Part shown: in pieces, positions 1 to 5,363 of the stretch
Layout of the letters: every line of letters starts with the position of its first letter
Position numbering within the stretch: the stretch's first letter is position 1
Source of the DNA: Sedimentisphaerales bacterium
GTDB taxonomy: Bacteria; Planctomycetota; Phycisphaerae; Sedimentisphaerales; SG8-4
NCBI GenBank assembly: GCA_016928975.1
Contig: JAFGJR010000109.1
Location: forward strand, 1 to 5,363
Direction: 5' to 3'
DNA: 5,363 nt
Program-made: the position numbers and the translations under genes
Notes under the pieces: model-generated
Told to the model about the DNA's origin: nothing
The model's database searches: none
The model's input: only the letters and a program-made list of their open reading frames with translations

Positions 1-68
1 GCTTCAAGTCGTCGGTAATCCGGCCCTGATGCTGTGCAGAAAGGTCCGTGTGCGTCCCGGAGCGAATC

Positions 69-73
69 AGGAG
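69..73 (+). promoter_or_regulatory. Shine-Dalgarno site that sets the start of the TPR/protease gene
   Basis: AGGAG lies 9 nt before the ATG at 83. No comparable site precedes the in-frame ATG at 29. The protein read from 83 opens directly with a signal-peptide-like segment, which supports this start. Confidence 0.7.
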
Positions 74-82
74 TACCAAGAC

Positions 83-3049
83 ATGACAAAGTATTCCTTG
101 GCTGTGACAATCCTCGTGACCTTCTCTCTTGTCATGGGTCAGAGTCCGAAGAAACGAGACCTGCGCGAGCAGTACGGCACTCGCAGTTCGGAGGCGGCGC
201 GATTCCTCTCCGAAGCGATCGACCTTTCGCAAAAGAAGCAGCATGTGCAAGCCCTGGCAGCCGCAGAGAAGGCGATCCGCGCGGACCGGCAGTGTTCATT
301 GGCGCTTTACTGGAGAGCTCTCATTCTGTTCGACCTGGGCCGGATCGACCAAGCCATTGAAGCATACGAAGAACTGGTCGATATGGAGGGCAACTCGGAT
401 GTACAGGTTTCCGCCGCCACCGACCTTGGCTTGACCTACGCCAAGCTGCAGAAACACGATGAGGCCCTGCGGGCGTTTTCTCGAGCGATCCTTGTTGATC
501 CCACGGACCGGTTCGGTCAGTTGTGGAAGGCGTACCGGAATATGGCGATCGTGCTTGCCAAGCAGGGGCAGTACCTGTCGGCGGTAATCGCCGCGGACCT
601 GGGCCGGGAGGCTGATCCAAGTCACGTCGAACAGCAAATGGTGGATCAGTTCATGGCCTCCGCCCAGGAACACCACTCCGATGCGGCTCGGGTGCTCTTC
701 CTGGAGGAGACGCCTGTCAAGGTCCTGCCGCGCCAGAAGACCAACCGACTGGAAGCGATTCCGGTCCAGGGTGATCCGATCAAGACGAGGATCACGAACC
801 TTCTATCGGATGATCGCAGCTTGTACCTGGTTGCGCTTGAAAACCACGCCGCCTACTACTATCTCATCGACGCCGGCGCTACTCCAATCCGCGTAAGGCA
901 GATCGCGATGCCCGATCCTGTCCTTTGTGGGCATATCGTGCAGGGCAAGCTCTATCTCGTGGTCGCGGGACAAACCGTCACGCTCTGCCAAGTGGACATG
1001 CCGACGGGCAAGGTTCTGGTTTCACGTCCGCTGGGGGCGGCCGGTGCCACGTCCCTGGTCGTCTACCCTTCCCGGAACGTGGCATTTTTTGCATTCGATC
1101 GCAAGGTTTACCGTCTAGACCTGGCTTCCGGCAAGGCTGTCGCCACCCGAGAAGCGGCGACTCACATCGCTCCCGATCGCCGGGAGGAAGTCCTATACGC
1201 ACTCTTGCGAAACGAATCGCAAACGCCGACGCACCAGCACATCATCGTGGATGGGCATCTGGTGACGCTCTACCCGATTCAGACGGGCGATTACGATTGG
1301 AGCCAGACTCACCTGATCAAGTATCGGCTTGTCGGGCACGATCTGGTTTTGGAGAGCCTACGATTGAATGCCGCCTCGAACTCCTGGAGGATGTTATCCT
1401 CGGGAGACGGCACGTCCATCGGACTCATCGGCGGAGGCGGCTGGAGACCGGAGAAGTACAGCGGAGCCCACGGGTATGGGGTCGCCCTGTTCGAGGGCCA
1501 GGATCTGCGTAATCTGAGAGGGTTCTTTCCGACAGAGGCTCATCCGGGCGCCGGGGCTATCAACCCCGTGACCGGCCAAGTCGCGCTCCTCTCGTCGAAG
1601 ACCATCCGCGTGTTCGACACTGCCAACAGCGGCAAGTACGACACGATCCAAAGCGACGAAGGGATCAACGAGATGGCCTGGAGCGGCGACGGCCGCTTCT
1701 TGATTGCCGCGACGACAAAGCCCCTTTTCGTCGCCTACTCCAACGAACTCGGAGCAGATGAACGCGCGCGGTCAGCGACCTGGTGGAATAAGCTGGCGCC
1801 GGCAGCGGCGCGGCCCACGCCGGCGGCACGACCGGTTTCTGTCGGTTCTGTGCAGCCTCTGCCGGCATTGAAGAATCTCCGACTCACTGGTTCCAAGCAA
1901 GCAGTTGCCGACGCCGTGAACAGGGCGTTGCAAGCCCGCCGCCAAGTGCGACCCGTCGACTGGGCAGCATACGAACCGTATCAGAAAGACGAACAAGCCC
2001 TCAAGGATCTCCGTGCGATAGCGGAAGCGTCAGGCAAAGAACTCGGAGACGGTGTCCGCATTTACCGACTGACCGATTTGAGGAAGAAGTTTCCCAAGAA
2101 CGTTGCCGTACAACTGCATTTGGCGGAGTCTCTGGCGGCTGGTGGCCAGTGGCAAGAGGCAGAGCCGCATTTCCGCCAAGTCTTGTCATCGGATCTGGGA
2201 CGTACGGATTTATCAACCCGCGCCCTGATAGGCCTTGCGAGAATGTATCTCGCACAGAAGAAAGAACTCGAGGCGGCGGAAACCCTCGCCACGTGCCTGC
2301 TGGTTGATCTCGGCAATCAGGAGGCAATCGATATGATCGCCCCAGTCCTGGAGAACCAGGGCCTTAAGGCGCTGGCGGCTCAACTAGGCCGGGAAGCAAA
2401 CCAGAACCGATCAGCTTTCAGCCTCCGTGCTATTCCGCTGCCGCCGCCACCCGCTGGCGCCGAGTACCTTTCCACGCAACAAATCTATGATCTGTCGGTC
2501 AGCTCCGTCGTGCTCGTGCAAAGAGGTGAGAGTGTCGGGGCCGGCGTGTGCGTCGGCAAACCCGGGTTGGTGCTGACCAACAAGCACGTGGTCGAGGGCC
2601 AAGGCGATGTCTTCGTTACGCCGTTTGTTGTGCGCGGTGGGCATCTGGCGAGGCTTCCACGAGTCCCGGCCCAGGTGACGTTCGAGGCTGAGGATGCAGA
2701 TCTCGCTGTGTTGACGCTCCAGAGTGGTGCTGATCTGCTCAGACCCTTGTACGTGGCGACCGGCGTTCCTCGGCCCGGCGAGGAGGTCTACGCGCTCGGA
2801 CATCCCGGCTCGGCCCGCCAAACACTCGAAATGACAATCACAAACGGGATCGTGAGCAGCGCGGATCGCCGGGTGGGCGATGCCAAGTATCTTCAGCACA
2901 CGGCGGCCGTCAGTCCCGGCAACTCGGGCGGCCCCTTGTTGAACAGGAAAGGAGAAGTGCTCGGGGTAAACACACTTGGGTCAAACCTGCCCGGTGTGGG
3001 ATTCGCGATTCCAGCTCAGGCAATTCGAGAAAAGCTGGCTGGAGAGTGA
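83..3049 (+). CDS. Secreted TPR / beta-propeller-like / HtrA-like serine protease fusion
   Basis: The 988-residue protein starts at the ATG at 83 because of the AGGAG before it and the signal peptide it opens with: Lys3, a hydrophobic run at about 5-18, and a possible cleavage after VMG near residue 19. Residues about 35-180 hold three or four TPR-like helical pairs. About 235-555 is rich in beta strands and reads like a WD40/PQQ-type propeller (for example GINEMAWSGDGRFLIAA near 527-543). Two more TPR-like units lie at about 675-745, then a Pro-rich linker (PLPPPP, 785-790). Residues about 800-988 form a trypsin-fold domain of the HtrA/DegP (S1C) type with His835 (LTNKHVV), Asp873 (DADLAVL) and Ser948 (SPGNSGGPLL), so it should be active. 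No PDZ domain follows, unlike classical DegP; the protein stops soon after the barrel. It probably acts outside the cytoplasm, with the TPR and propeller parts binding partners or substrate. The substrate cannot be inferred. The reading frame is open to the window edge, so a longer start is not fully excluded. Confidence 0.85.
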   Translation: MTKYSLAVTILVTFSLVMGQSPKKRDLREQYGTRSSEAARFLSEAIDLSQKKQHVQALAAAEKAIRADRQCSLALYWRALILFDLGRIDQAIEAYEELVDMEGNSDVQVSAATDLGLTYAKLQKHDEALRAFSRAILVDPTDRFGQLWKAYRNMAIVLAKQGQYLSAVIAADLGREADPSHVEQQMVDQFMASAQEHHSDAARVLFLEETPVKVLPRQKTNRLEAIPVQGDPIKTRITNLLSDDRSLYLVALENHAAYYYLIDAGATPIRVRQIAMPDPVLCGHIVQGKLYLVVAGQTVTLCQVDMPTGKVLVSRPLGAAGATSLVVYPSRNVAFFAFDRKVYRLDLASGKAVATREAATHIAPDRREEVLYALLRNESQTPTHQHIIVDGHLVTLYPIQTGDYDWSQTHLIKYRLVGHDLVLESLRLNAASNSWRMLSSGDGTSIGLIGGGGWRPEKYSGAHGYGVALFEGQDLRNLRGFFPTEAHPGAGAINPVTGQVALLSSKTIRVFDTANSGKYDTIQSDEGINEMAWSGDGRFLIAATTKPLFVAYSNELGADERARSATWWNKLAPAAARPTPAARPVSVGSVQPLPALKNLRLTGSKQAVADAVNRALQARRQVRPVDWAAYEPYQKDEQALKDLRAIAEASGKELGDGVRIYRLTDLRKKFPKNVAVQLHLAESLAAGGQWQEAEPHFRQVLSSDLGRTDLSTRALIGLARMYLAQKKELEAAETLATCLLVDLGNQEAIDMIAPVLENQGLKALAAQLGREANQNRSAFSLRAIPLPPPPAGAEYLSTQQIYDLSVSSVVLVQRGESVGAGVCVGKPGLVLTNKHVVEGQGDVFVTPFVVRGGHLARLPRVPAQVTFEAEDADLAVLTLQSGADLLRPLYVATGVPRPGEEVYALGHPGSARQTLEMTITNGIVSSADRRVGDAKYLQHTAAVSPGNSGGPLLNRKGEVLGVNTLGSNLPGVGFAIPAQAIREKLAGE

Positions 3050-3085
3050 TGAGCAGAAGATGTCATGAGGAATTGTCAGACCGTA

Positions 3086-3103
3086 AAACGGACCGGACCG
3101 TTT
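3086..3103 (+). terminator. Weak hairpin after the protease gene, possible terminator
   Basis: AAACGG and CCGTTT form a 6-bp stem with a 6-nt loop, beginning 37 nt after the stop codon. Only TTT at the stem's own 3' side resembles a U tract, and C follows. It is a poor intrinsic terminator and is listed because it is the only candidate at this gene end. Confidence 0.2.
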
Positions 3104-3115
3104 CCCGGACCCGGA

Positions 3116-3367
3116 TTATCTGTCGCCCCAAAGGAACGCCAGGAAACCCACCACCGGGGCCGCATCTGACACCTCGTCCGTCAGCGTTTTGCTGGTGCGG
3201 ATGCCCAGGTAGCGCCGACGCCCTCGTCGGCGATTCTGTCTGCAACCCATGAGCCGACGAGAGCGTCGGCCCTACAAGCGGATGCCGTCGGCGTTGTGGG
3301 TGTAGCCGATCGTCTTCTTGGTGCCCTGATCGATGCGGATGACCGCCTGGCGCAGGTGGGGCGGCGG
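3116..3367 (-). pseudogene. Possible decayed minus-strand coding remnant split by a palindromic repeat
   Basis: On the - strand, 3367-3272 reads 31 codons of ordinary-looking protein (including QAVIRIDQGTKKTIGYTHNA and ending ADGIRL) between an in-frame TGA and a TAG. In the same frame, beyond the inverted repeat, 3208-3116 reads a second plausible stretch (LGIRTSKTLTDEVSDAAP, then VVGFLAFLWGDR) ending in TAA. The sequence between is the repeat itself, which encodes Arg-rich nonsense (RRRGRRR). One reading is a small gene broken by the repeat; another is chance open frame in GC-rich DNA. I do not recognise the family. Confidence 0.25.
3209..3275. repeat. Palindromic repeat unit, 23-bp imperfect arms
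   Basis: The arm at 3209-3231 and the reverse complement of 3253-3275 match at 21 of 23 positions, with a 21-nt loop between. The arms contain GCCGACG and CGTCGGC palindromes, so each arm can also fold on itself. No U tract follows. I recall similar GTAGCGCCGACGCCCTCGTC sequences scattered through planctomycete genomes, but this is memory rather than a search. It may be a REP/MITE-like dispersed element. Confidence 0.7.
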
Positions 3368-3416
3368 TCAAAGGGCCCACCATTGACTCGGCGATCATTT
3401 TTGCCAGTCTTAGGGC

Positions 3417-3896
3417 ATGAGGAATCCCGAGAATCGCCCTCCTATCTTGATCCTGGGCATCGGCAACATCCTTCTGTGCGACGAGGGGGTTGGTGTGCGA
3501 GTGGTCCAGGCCATGCGCGAGATGGCCCTGCCACCTGGCGTGGAGGTGGCTGACGGCGGCACGGCCGGGGCGGATCTGCTGGACATCATCAGCGACCGGC
3601 GCAAGGTCATCATCATCGACGCCATGGACGCAGGCGCAGAGCCGGGAACGATCCGCCATCTTCGGGTCGAGGAGCTGGCCGGCGGGACGGGTACAAGGAT
3701 CTCACTCCACGAAATTGGGTTAATGGAAACACTTGCTATGGCGCGACACCTAAATTCAGCACCTATTGAAGTGTCTATCCTGGGCGTCCAGCCGAAGGAA
3801 GTCCGCCCGGGGGACAAACTGACTGAGGAGCTCACCGCCGTCGTTCCCCGTGTTGTCCGGATGATCCTCGACGAACTAGGCGAGCAAATGCCGTAG
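3417..3896 (+). CDS. [NiFe]-hydrogenase maturation endopeptidase, HyaD/HybD (M52) family
   Basis: This 159-residue cytoplasmic protein belongs to the family that removes the C-terminal tail of the [NiFe]-hydrogenase large subunit once nickel is in place, the last step of active-site assembly. The family signature is clear: GIGNILLCDEGVGV at residues 14-27, DGGTAGADLLDII at 46-58, VIIIDAMDAG at 64-73, SLHEIGL at 96-102 and ILGVQPKEV at 121-129. The residues matching the nickel ligands of E. coli HybD (Glu16, Asp62, His93) are Glu23, Asp68 and His98, so the enzyme should be functional. Length is close to HybD (164). No hydrogenase subunit or hyp gene is adjacent, so its partner must lie elsewhere, and HyaD, HybD or another paralogue cannot be chosen. 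The Shine-Dalgarno site is poor: only AGGG, ending 2 nt before the ATG. Related peptidases that mature F420-reducing hydrogenases (FrhD type) are an alternative. Confidence 0.93.
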   Translation: MRNPENRPPILILGIGNILLCDEGVGVRVVQAMREMALPPGVEVADGGTAGADLLDIISDRRKVIIIDAMDAGAEPGTIRHLRVEELAGGTGTRISLHEIGLMETLAMARHLNSAPIEVSILGVQPKEVRPGDKLTEELTAVVPRVVRMILDELGEQMP

Positions 3897-4057
3897 CGCA
3901 AGCATTCTACACCCGGCTCTCCCCCACCTTCCGGTCAACTCATCTTCCTCGGCGCCCAATACCCCGACTTCCAAACACAGAACCCTGTCCGCCGAATCCG
4001 CAACCGGTCGCGGCCATCTCAAGATCGAGCTTCAGATAAATATCAGCAAATATTGAA

Positions 4058-4087
4058 ATGACAAGACACTTGTTGCTATGATATAAT
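4058..4087 (+). promoter_or_regulatory. Strong sigma70-type promoter with extended -10 and UP-like stretch
   Basis: ATGACA (4058-4063, five of six consensus) and TATAAT (4082-4087, perfect) are separated by 18 nt. TG at 4079-4080, one base before TATAAT, forms an extended -10. The A+T-rich stretch at about 4035-4057 (for example ATAAATATCAGCAAATATT) sits where an UP element would. Transcription would start near 4094 and drive the receiver-like gene. Confidence 0.75.
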
Positions 4088-4197
4088 TCACCGACGAGTA
4101 GATACTTCGCGACGGGCCGTCAGGAGTTCCTGCCCCCCGGCTTGTCCGAGCAGCCGCACGAGGTTGGACGACCAACCCAACAAACGGTACCTCCCAC

Positions 4198-4202
4198 GGA
4201 GG
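4198..4202 (+). promoter_or_regulatory. Shine-Dalgarno site that sets the GTG start at 4208
   Basis: GGAGG lies 5 nt before the GTG at 4208, ideal strength and spacing. The upstream in-frame TTG at 4142 has only AGGAG (4122-4126) 15 nt away, which is too far. Confidence 0.8.
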
Positions 4203-4207
4203 TGTTT

Positions 4208-4861
4208 GTGCCCAAAGTTCTCCTGATAAACCGAGACAAGGCCACTCTGGGGCTCTTGGAAGCCATGTTTCGGCCTCGTTTCGAAGTCAAGAAGACCAGC
4301 GAAGTGACCGCAGGGGCCTCGCTCCTGACCAAGAGCCGGCCCGATCTGGTCGTGGTCGGACACGAAGCCAAGGGCGAAGATGGGGTCCGCCTGGCGACCT
4401 GGATGCGAGACAATGGCGTTCAGTTGCCTGTCGTGGCGGTTCTCGGACCCAGGACCGACCCTGTCCAGCCAAAGCTGCTCAAGCTGGGCGTTCGGGCGTT
4501 CGTCGAGCACCCCATCACTCAGGAACGCGTCCAGGACGCGATCAATGCGGCTGTTCGGTTCCACAAATCCCGCCAGGCTGGGCCGCCTCCCCTGACGGTG
4601 GAGGAACTGCGGTCGAACCTTTCCCAACTGGAGAACCGCCTCAACAGTACCATGAAATGCTTTGCCGGGATGAACAAGGTCTTCATCCTGTCGCAGATCG
4701 GCAGCACGTCGCGCCCCCGAATCAGCCTCAAGTGCCCACTTCGGCCCGATTACGGGCTGCCGGCCAACGTCTACTACGAATTCATCCGCGACGTCTGCTG
4801 TGGGGACCCGAACAAGTGCGAGGCCTATTACGCCTTCCAATCAGCGCGAGAATCGGCCTAG
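4208..4861 (+). CDS. Degenerate receiver (pseudo-response-regulator) with cysteine-rich C-terminus
   Basis: From the GTG at 4208 the protein has 217 residues and begins MPKVLLINRDKATLGLLEAM, as receiver domains do. The CheY-like fold fits residues 1 to about 120, but all the chemistry is gone. The acidic pair is Asn8-Arg9, the phospho-acceptor position in PDLVVVGHEAKGEDG is Gly51, the conserved Thr/Ser is Leu79 (PVVAVLG), and the conserved Lys is His101 (AFVEHPIT). It should therefore not be phosphorylated in the normal way and probably acts through protein contacts or another input. Residues about 129-150 (LTVEELRSNLSQLENRLNST) look like a short coiled coil, suggesting a dimer. The tail has Cys151, Cys176, Cys197-Cys198 and Cys204 (DVCCGDPNKCEAYYAF), which could bind a metal or Fe-S cluster; that is inference. 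No DNA-binding domain or signal peptide is seen. It has its own promoter and no histidine kinase beside it. I do not know a named family with this C-terminus. Confidence 0.8.
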   Translation: MPKVLLINRDKATLGLLEAMFRPRFEVKKTSEVTAGASLLTKSRPDLVVVGHEAKGEDGVRLATWMRDNGVQLPVVAVLGPRTDPVQPKLLKLGVRAFVEHPITQERVQDAINAAVRFHKSRQAGPPPLTVEELRSNLSQLENRLNSTMKCFAGMNKVFILSQIGSTSRPRISLKCPLRPDYGLPANVYYEFIRDVCCGDPNKCEAYYAFQSARESA

Positions 4862-4893
4862 GAGAATGGAAAAGCAGATTTTATAGGACGTTT

Positions 4894-4917
4894 CGGCGCC
4901 TGACAGCCCAGGCGCCG
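4894..4917 (+). terminator. GC-rich hairpin after the receiver-like gene, possible terminator
   Basis: CGGCGCCTG and CAGGCGCCG form a perfect 9-bp stem with a 6-nt loop, starting 33 nt after the stop codon. There is no U tract, so it is not a classical intrinsic terminator; it could end the transcript weakly, protect its 3' end, or belong to the repeat block that follows. Confidence 0.4.
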
Positions 4918-4940
4918 CAGGGGTCCCCAACGGCCCCTGC
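4917..4940. repeat. Inverted repeat, 7-bp stem
   Basis: GCAGGGG (4917-4923) pairs with CCCCTGC (4934-4940) around a 10-nt loop. It abuts the preceding hairpin and shares base 4917 with it, so the two form a tandem structure or compete at one base pair. Confidence 0.4.
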
Positions 4941-5000
4941 CCGCCCCGGCGTAGCCTCGGCAAAACCGGGTCTGCCAACGTCTTCCGTCTCTCAGGTCTG

Positions 5001-5023
5001 CACTGGCGGGCAAGCCGCCAGTG
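5001..5023. repeat. Inverted repeat, perfect 9-bp stem
   Basis: CACTGGCGG and CCGCCAGTG pair around the loop GCAAG. The wider sequence CACTGGCGGGCAAGCCGCCA resembles an intergenic motif I recall from planctomycete genomes, so it may be a dispersed repeat copy. No U tract follows. Confidence 0.6.
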
Positions 5024-5073
5024 GCACCCACAGAGCATGCCCGCCGAATCTGTCACAGCCCCGGCGTTCCGGC

Positions 5074-5093
5074 CAAGGCGGTCGGCCGCCTTG
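5074..5093. repeat. Inverted repeat, perfect 8-bp stem with tetraloop
   Basis: CAAGGCGG and CCGCCTTG pair around TCGG. Its right arm overlaps the first bases of the possible -35 box TTGACA at 5091. Confidence 0.5.
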
Positions 5094-5119
5094 ACAGTCC
5101 CTGTCGGGGCGGGTACCTT
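5091..5119 (+). promoter_or_regulatory. rpmF: Possible rpmF promoter
   Basis: A perfect TTGACA (5091-5096) is followed after 17 nt by TACCTT (5114-5119), which matches TATAAT at three of six positions including the first two and the last. Transcription would begin near 5126 and give a leader of about 155 nt that contains the stem-loop at 5133-5186. The weak -10 keeps confidence modest. Confidence 0.4.
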
Positions 5120-5132
5120 TCAGTGCTTGCGC

Positions 5133-5186
5133 GAGAGGCTTGCAGCAGCGGCCGCACAGATCGTTGGCCGGGGGTGCAAGCCTCTC
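5133..5186 (+). promoter_or_regulatory. Long stem-loop in the presumed rpmF leader
   Basis: GAGAGGCTTGCA (5133-5144) and TGCAAGCCTCTC (5175-5186) are perfect reverse complements, giving a 12-bp stem. The 30-nt loop has an inner 5-bp stem, CGGCC (5149-5153) with GGCCG (5166-5170). TTT follows at 5187-5189, so a weak terminator or attenuator is possible; so is a structured leader or a dispersed repeat. Confidence 0.5.
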
Positions 5187-5219
5187 TTTGGTAATCAGCG
5201 GATGACCCCCGACGGCACG

Positions 5220-5252
5220 TGACGCCCGGCGGGCGATCGTGTGAGAGCGTCA
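5220..5252 (+). promoter_or_regulatory. Small nested hairpin before rpmF
   Basis: TGACGC (5220-5225) can pair with GCGTCA (5247-5252), or the inner CGCCC (5223-5227) with GGGCG (5231-5235). The two overlap and are mutually exclusive. It ends 28 nt before the rpmF start codon. Confidence 0.3.
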
Positions 5253-5280
5253 GAATTGTAAAAGCTTACCGGAAAGAGAC

Positions 5281-5363
5281 ATGCTACCTGCAAGAAAAGT
5301 ATCCAAGGCCCGGAAGCGCAAGCGGCGCGCCCACCATGCGCTGAGCCGGCCCAACCTCGTCCC
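5281..5363 (+). CDS. rpmF: 50S ribosomal protein L32, 5' part
   Basis: The first 27 codons are present, and the window cuts the gene. L32 is a small protein of the large ribosomal subunit. The start MLPARKVSKARKRKRRAHHA followed by LSRPNLV matches the basic L32 N-terminus (compare forms such as KRKTSKSRRRKRRAHHAL); the zinc-binding CxxC part that many L32 proteins have would lie beyond the edge. GGAAAGAG at 5271-5278 serves as a moderate Shine-Dalgarno site. In many bacteria plsX and fabH follow, which this window cannot show. Confidence 0.93.
   Translation, partial: MLPARKVSKARKRKRRAHHALSRPNLV

Larger units (their letters stand above)
3050..3416. other. Intergenic region without a supported gene
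   Basis: No convincing gene lies in these 367 bases. They hold a weak hairpin just after the protease gene, a long imperfect inverted repeat, and two short minus-strand stretches that look like coding remnants. The + strand frame opening at 3046 gives a low-complexity Pro/Arg/Cys-rich peptide and runs through the inverted repeat, so it is not called. Confidence 0.6.
3897..4207. other. Intergenic region with promoter and leader of the receiver-like gene
   Basis: The first 120 bases or so show nothing I can name: pyrimidine-rich and without a convincing hairpin or terminator. From about 4031 the sequence turns sharply A+T-rich and becomes a promoter region (4058-4087), followed by a leader of about 114 nt. 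An in-frame TTG at 4142 could extend the downstream gene but is not favoured. Confidence 0.6.
4862..5280. other. Hairpin-rich intergenic region before rpmF
   Basis: No gene is supported in these 419 bases. They hold a chain of GC-rich hairpins (4894-5093), a possible promoter (5091-5119), a long stem-loop (5133-5186) and a small nested hairpin (5220-5252). Open frames here translate to Pro/Ala/Arg-rich peptides that cross the hairpins. The yceD (DUF177) gene that precedes rpmF in many bacteria is absent. Confidence 0.6.

Noticed and set aside
3..29. End of a preceding gene, with a TGA at 27-29
   Set aside because: Only eight codons are visible; nothing can be recognised and chance is as likely.
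29..82. Upstream ATG extending the protease gene by 18 codons
   Set aside because: It has no Shine-Dalgarno site and would put charged residues before the signal peptide. The frame is open to the window edge, so it cannot be excluded completely.
2411..2899. 162-codon open frame on the - strand
   Set aside because: It lies opposite the protease domain, whose catalytic motifs prove the + frame.
3383..3411. Promoter for the hydrogenase peptidase gene from TTGACT
   Set aside because: At 17-nt spacing the -10 would be AGTCTT, too far from consensus, and transcription would start inside the start codon.
3063..3659. 198-codon open frame on the - strand
   Set aside because: It runs antisense through half of the clear HyaD/HybD gene and through the inverted repeat, with a Pro/His/Arg-rich translation and no family motif.
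4142..4207. TTG start adding 22 residues to the receiver-like protein
   Set aside because: The extra residues are not receiver-like, the nearest AGGAG is 15 nt away, and the GTG at 4208 has GGAGG at ideal spacing.
4088..4840. 250-codon open frame on the - strand
   Set aside because: It is antisense to the receiver-like gene, which has a promoter, Shine-Dalgarno site and recognisable fold; this is a GC-rich shadow frame.
4866..4886. Six-codon frame (MEKQIL) after GGAG at the end of the receiver-like gene
   Set aside because: It is too short to support as a gene; chance occurrence is likely.
4894..5093. CRISPR-like array
   Set aside because: The hairpins differ in sequence and spacing; there are no regular direct repeats.
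5037..5222. 61-codon open frame before rpmF
   Set aside because: It crosses two hairpins, has no Shine-Dalgarno site and no similarity to DUF177.

Overview
The window is G+C-rich by eye and looks like chromosome from a member of the Planctomycetota, possibly class Phycisphaerae. This placement is an inference. It rests on the truncated L32 gene at the right end (protein starting MLPARKVSKARKRKRR), on a large secreted protein joining TPR, propeller-like and trypsin-like parts, and on short GC-rich palindromic repeats between genes. I recall such repeats from planctomycete genomes but could not search for them.

Layout, all genes on the + strand: (1) 83-3049, a secreted 988-residue protein with N-terminal TPRs, a beta-propeller-like middle, more TPRs and a C-terminal HtrA-like serine protease domain with an intact His/Asp/Ser triad. 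(2) 3050-3416, non-coding, with a 23-bp-arm inverted repeat and two short stretches on the - strand that read like decayed coding sequence. (3) 3417-3896, a [NiFe]-hydrogenase maturation endopeptidase of the HyaD/HybD (M52) family with all three predicted nickel ligands. (4) 3897-4207, a gap ending in a strong sigma70-type promoter with an A+T-rich upstream stretch and an extended -10, followed by a leader of about 114 nt. (5) 4208-4861, a 217-residue receiver-like protein that has lost every canonical phosphorylation residue and carries a cysteine-rich C-terminus. (6) 4862-5280, no gene but many hairpins, a possible promoter and a 12-bp-stem structure. (7) 5281-end, the first 27 codons of rpmF.

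The genes are not obviously one pathway. The gaps of about 310 to 420 bases between them, and the separate promoter before the receiver-like gene, suggest independent transcription units. No hydrogenase structural gene, mobile-element gene, CRISPR array, tRNA or rRNA is visible. The points most worth following are the pseudo-receiver with its cysteine domain, the TPR/propeller/protease fusion, and the structured region before rpmF.
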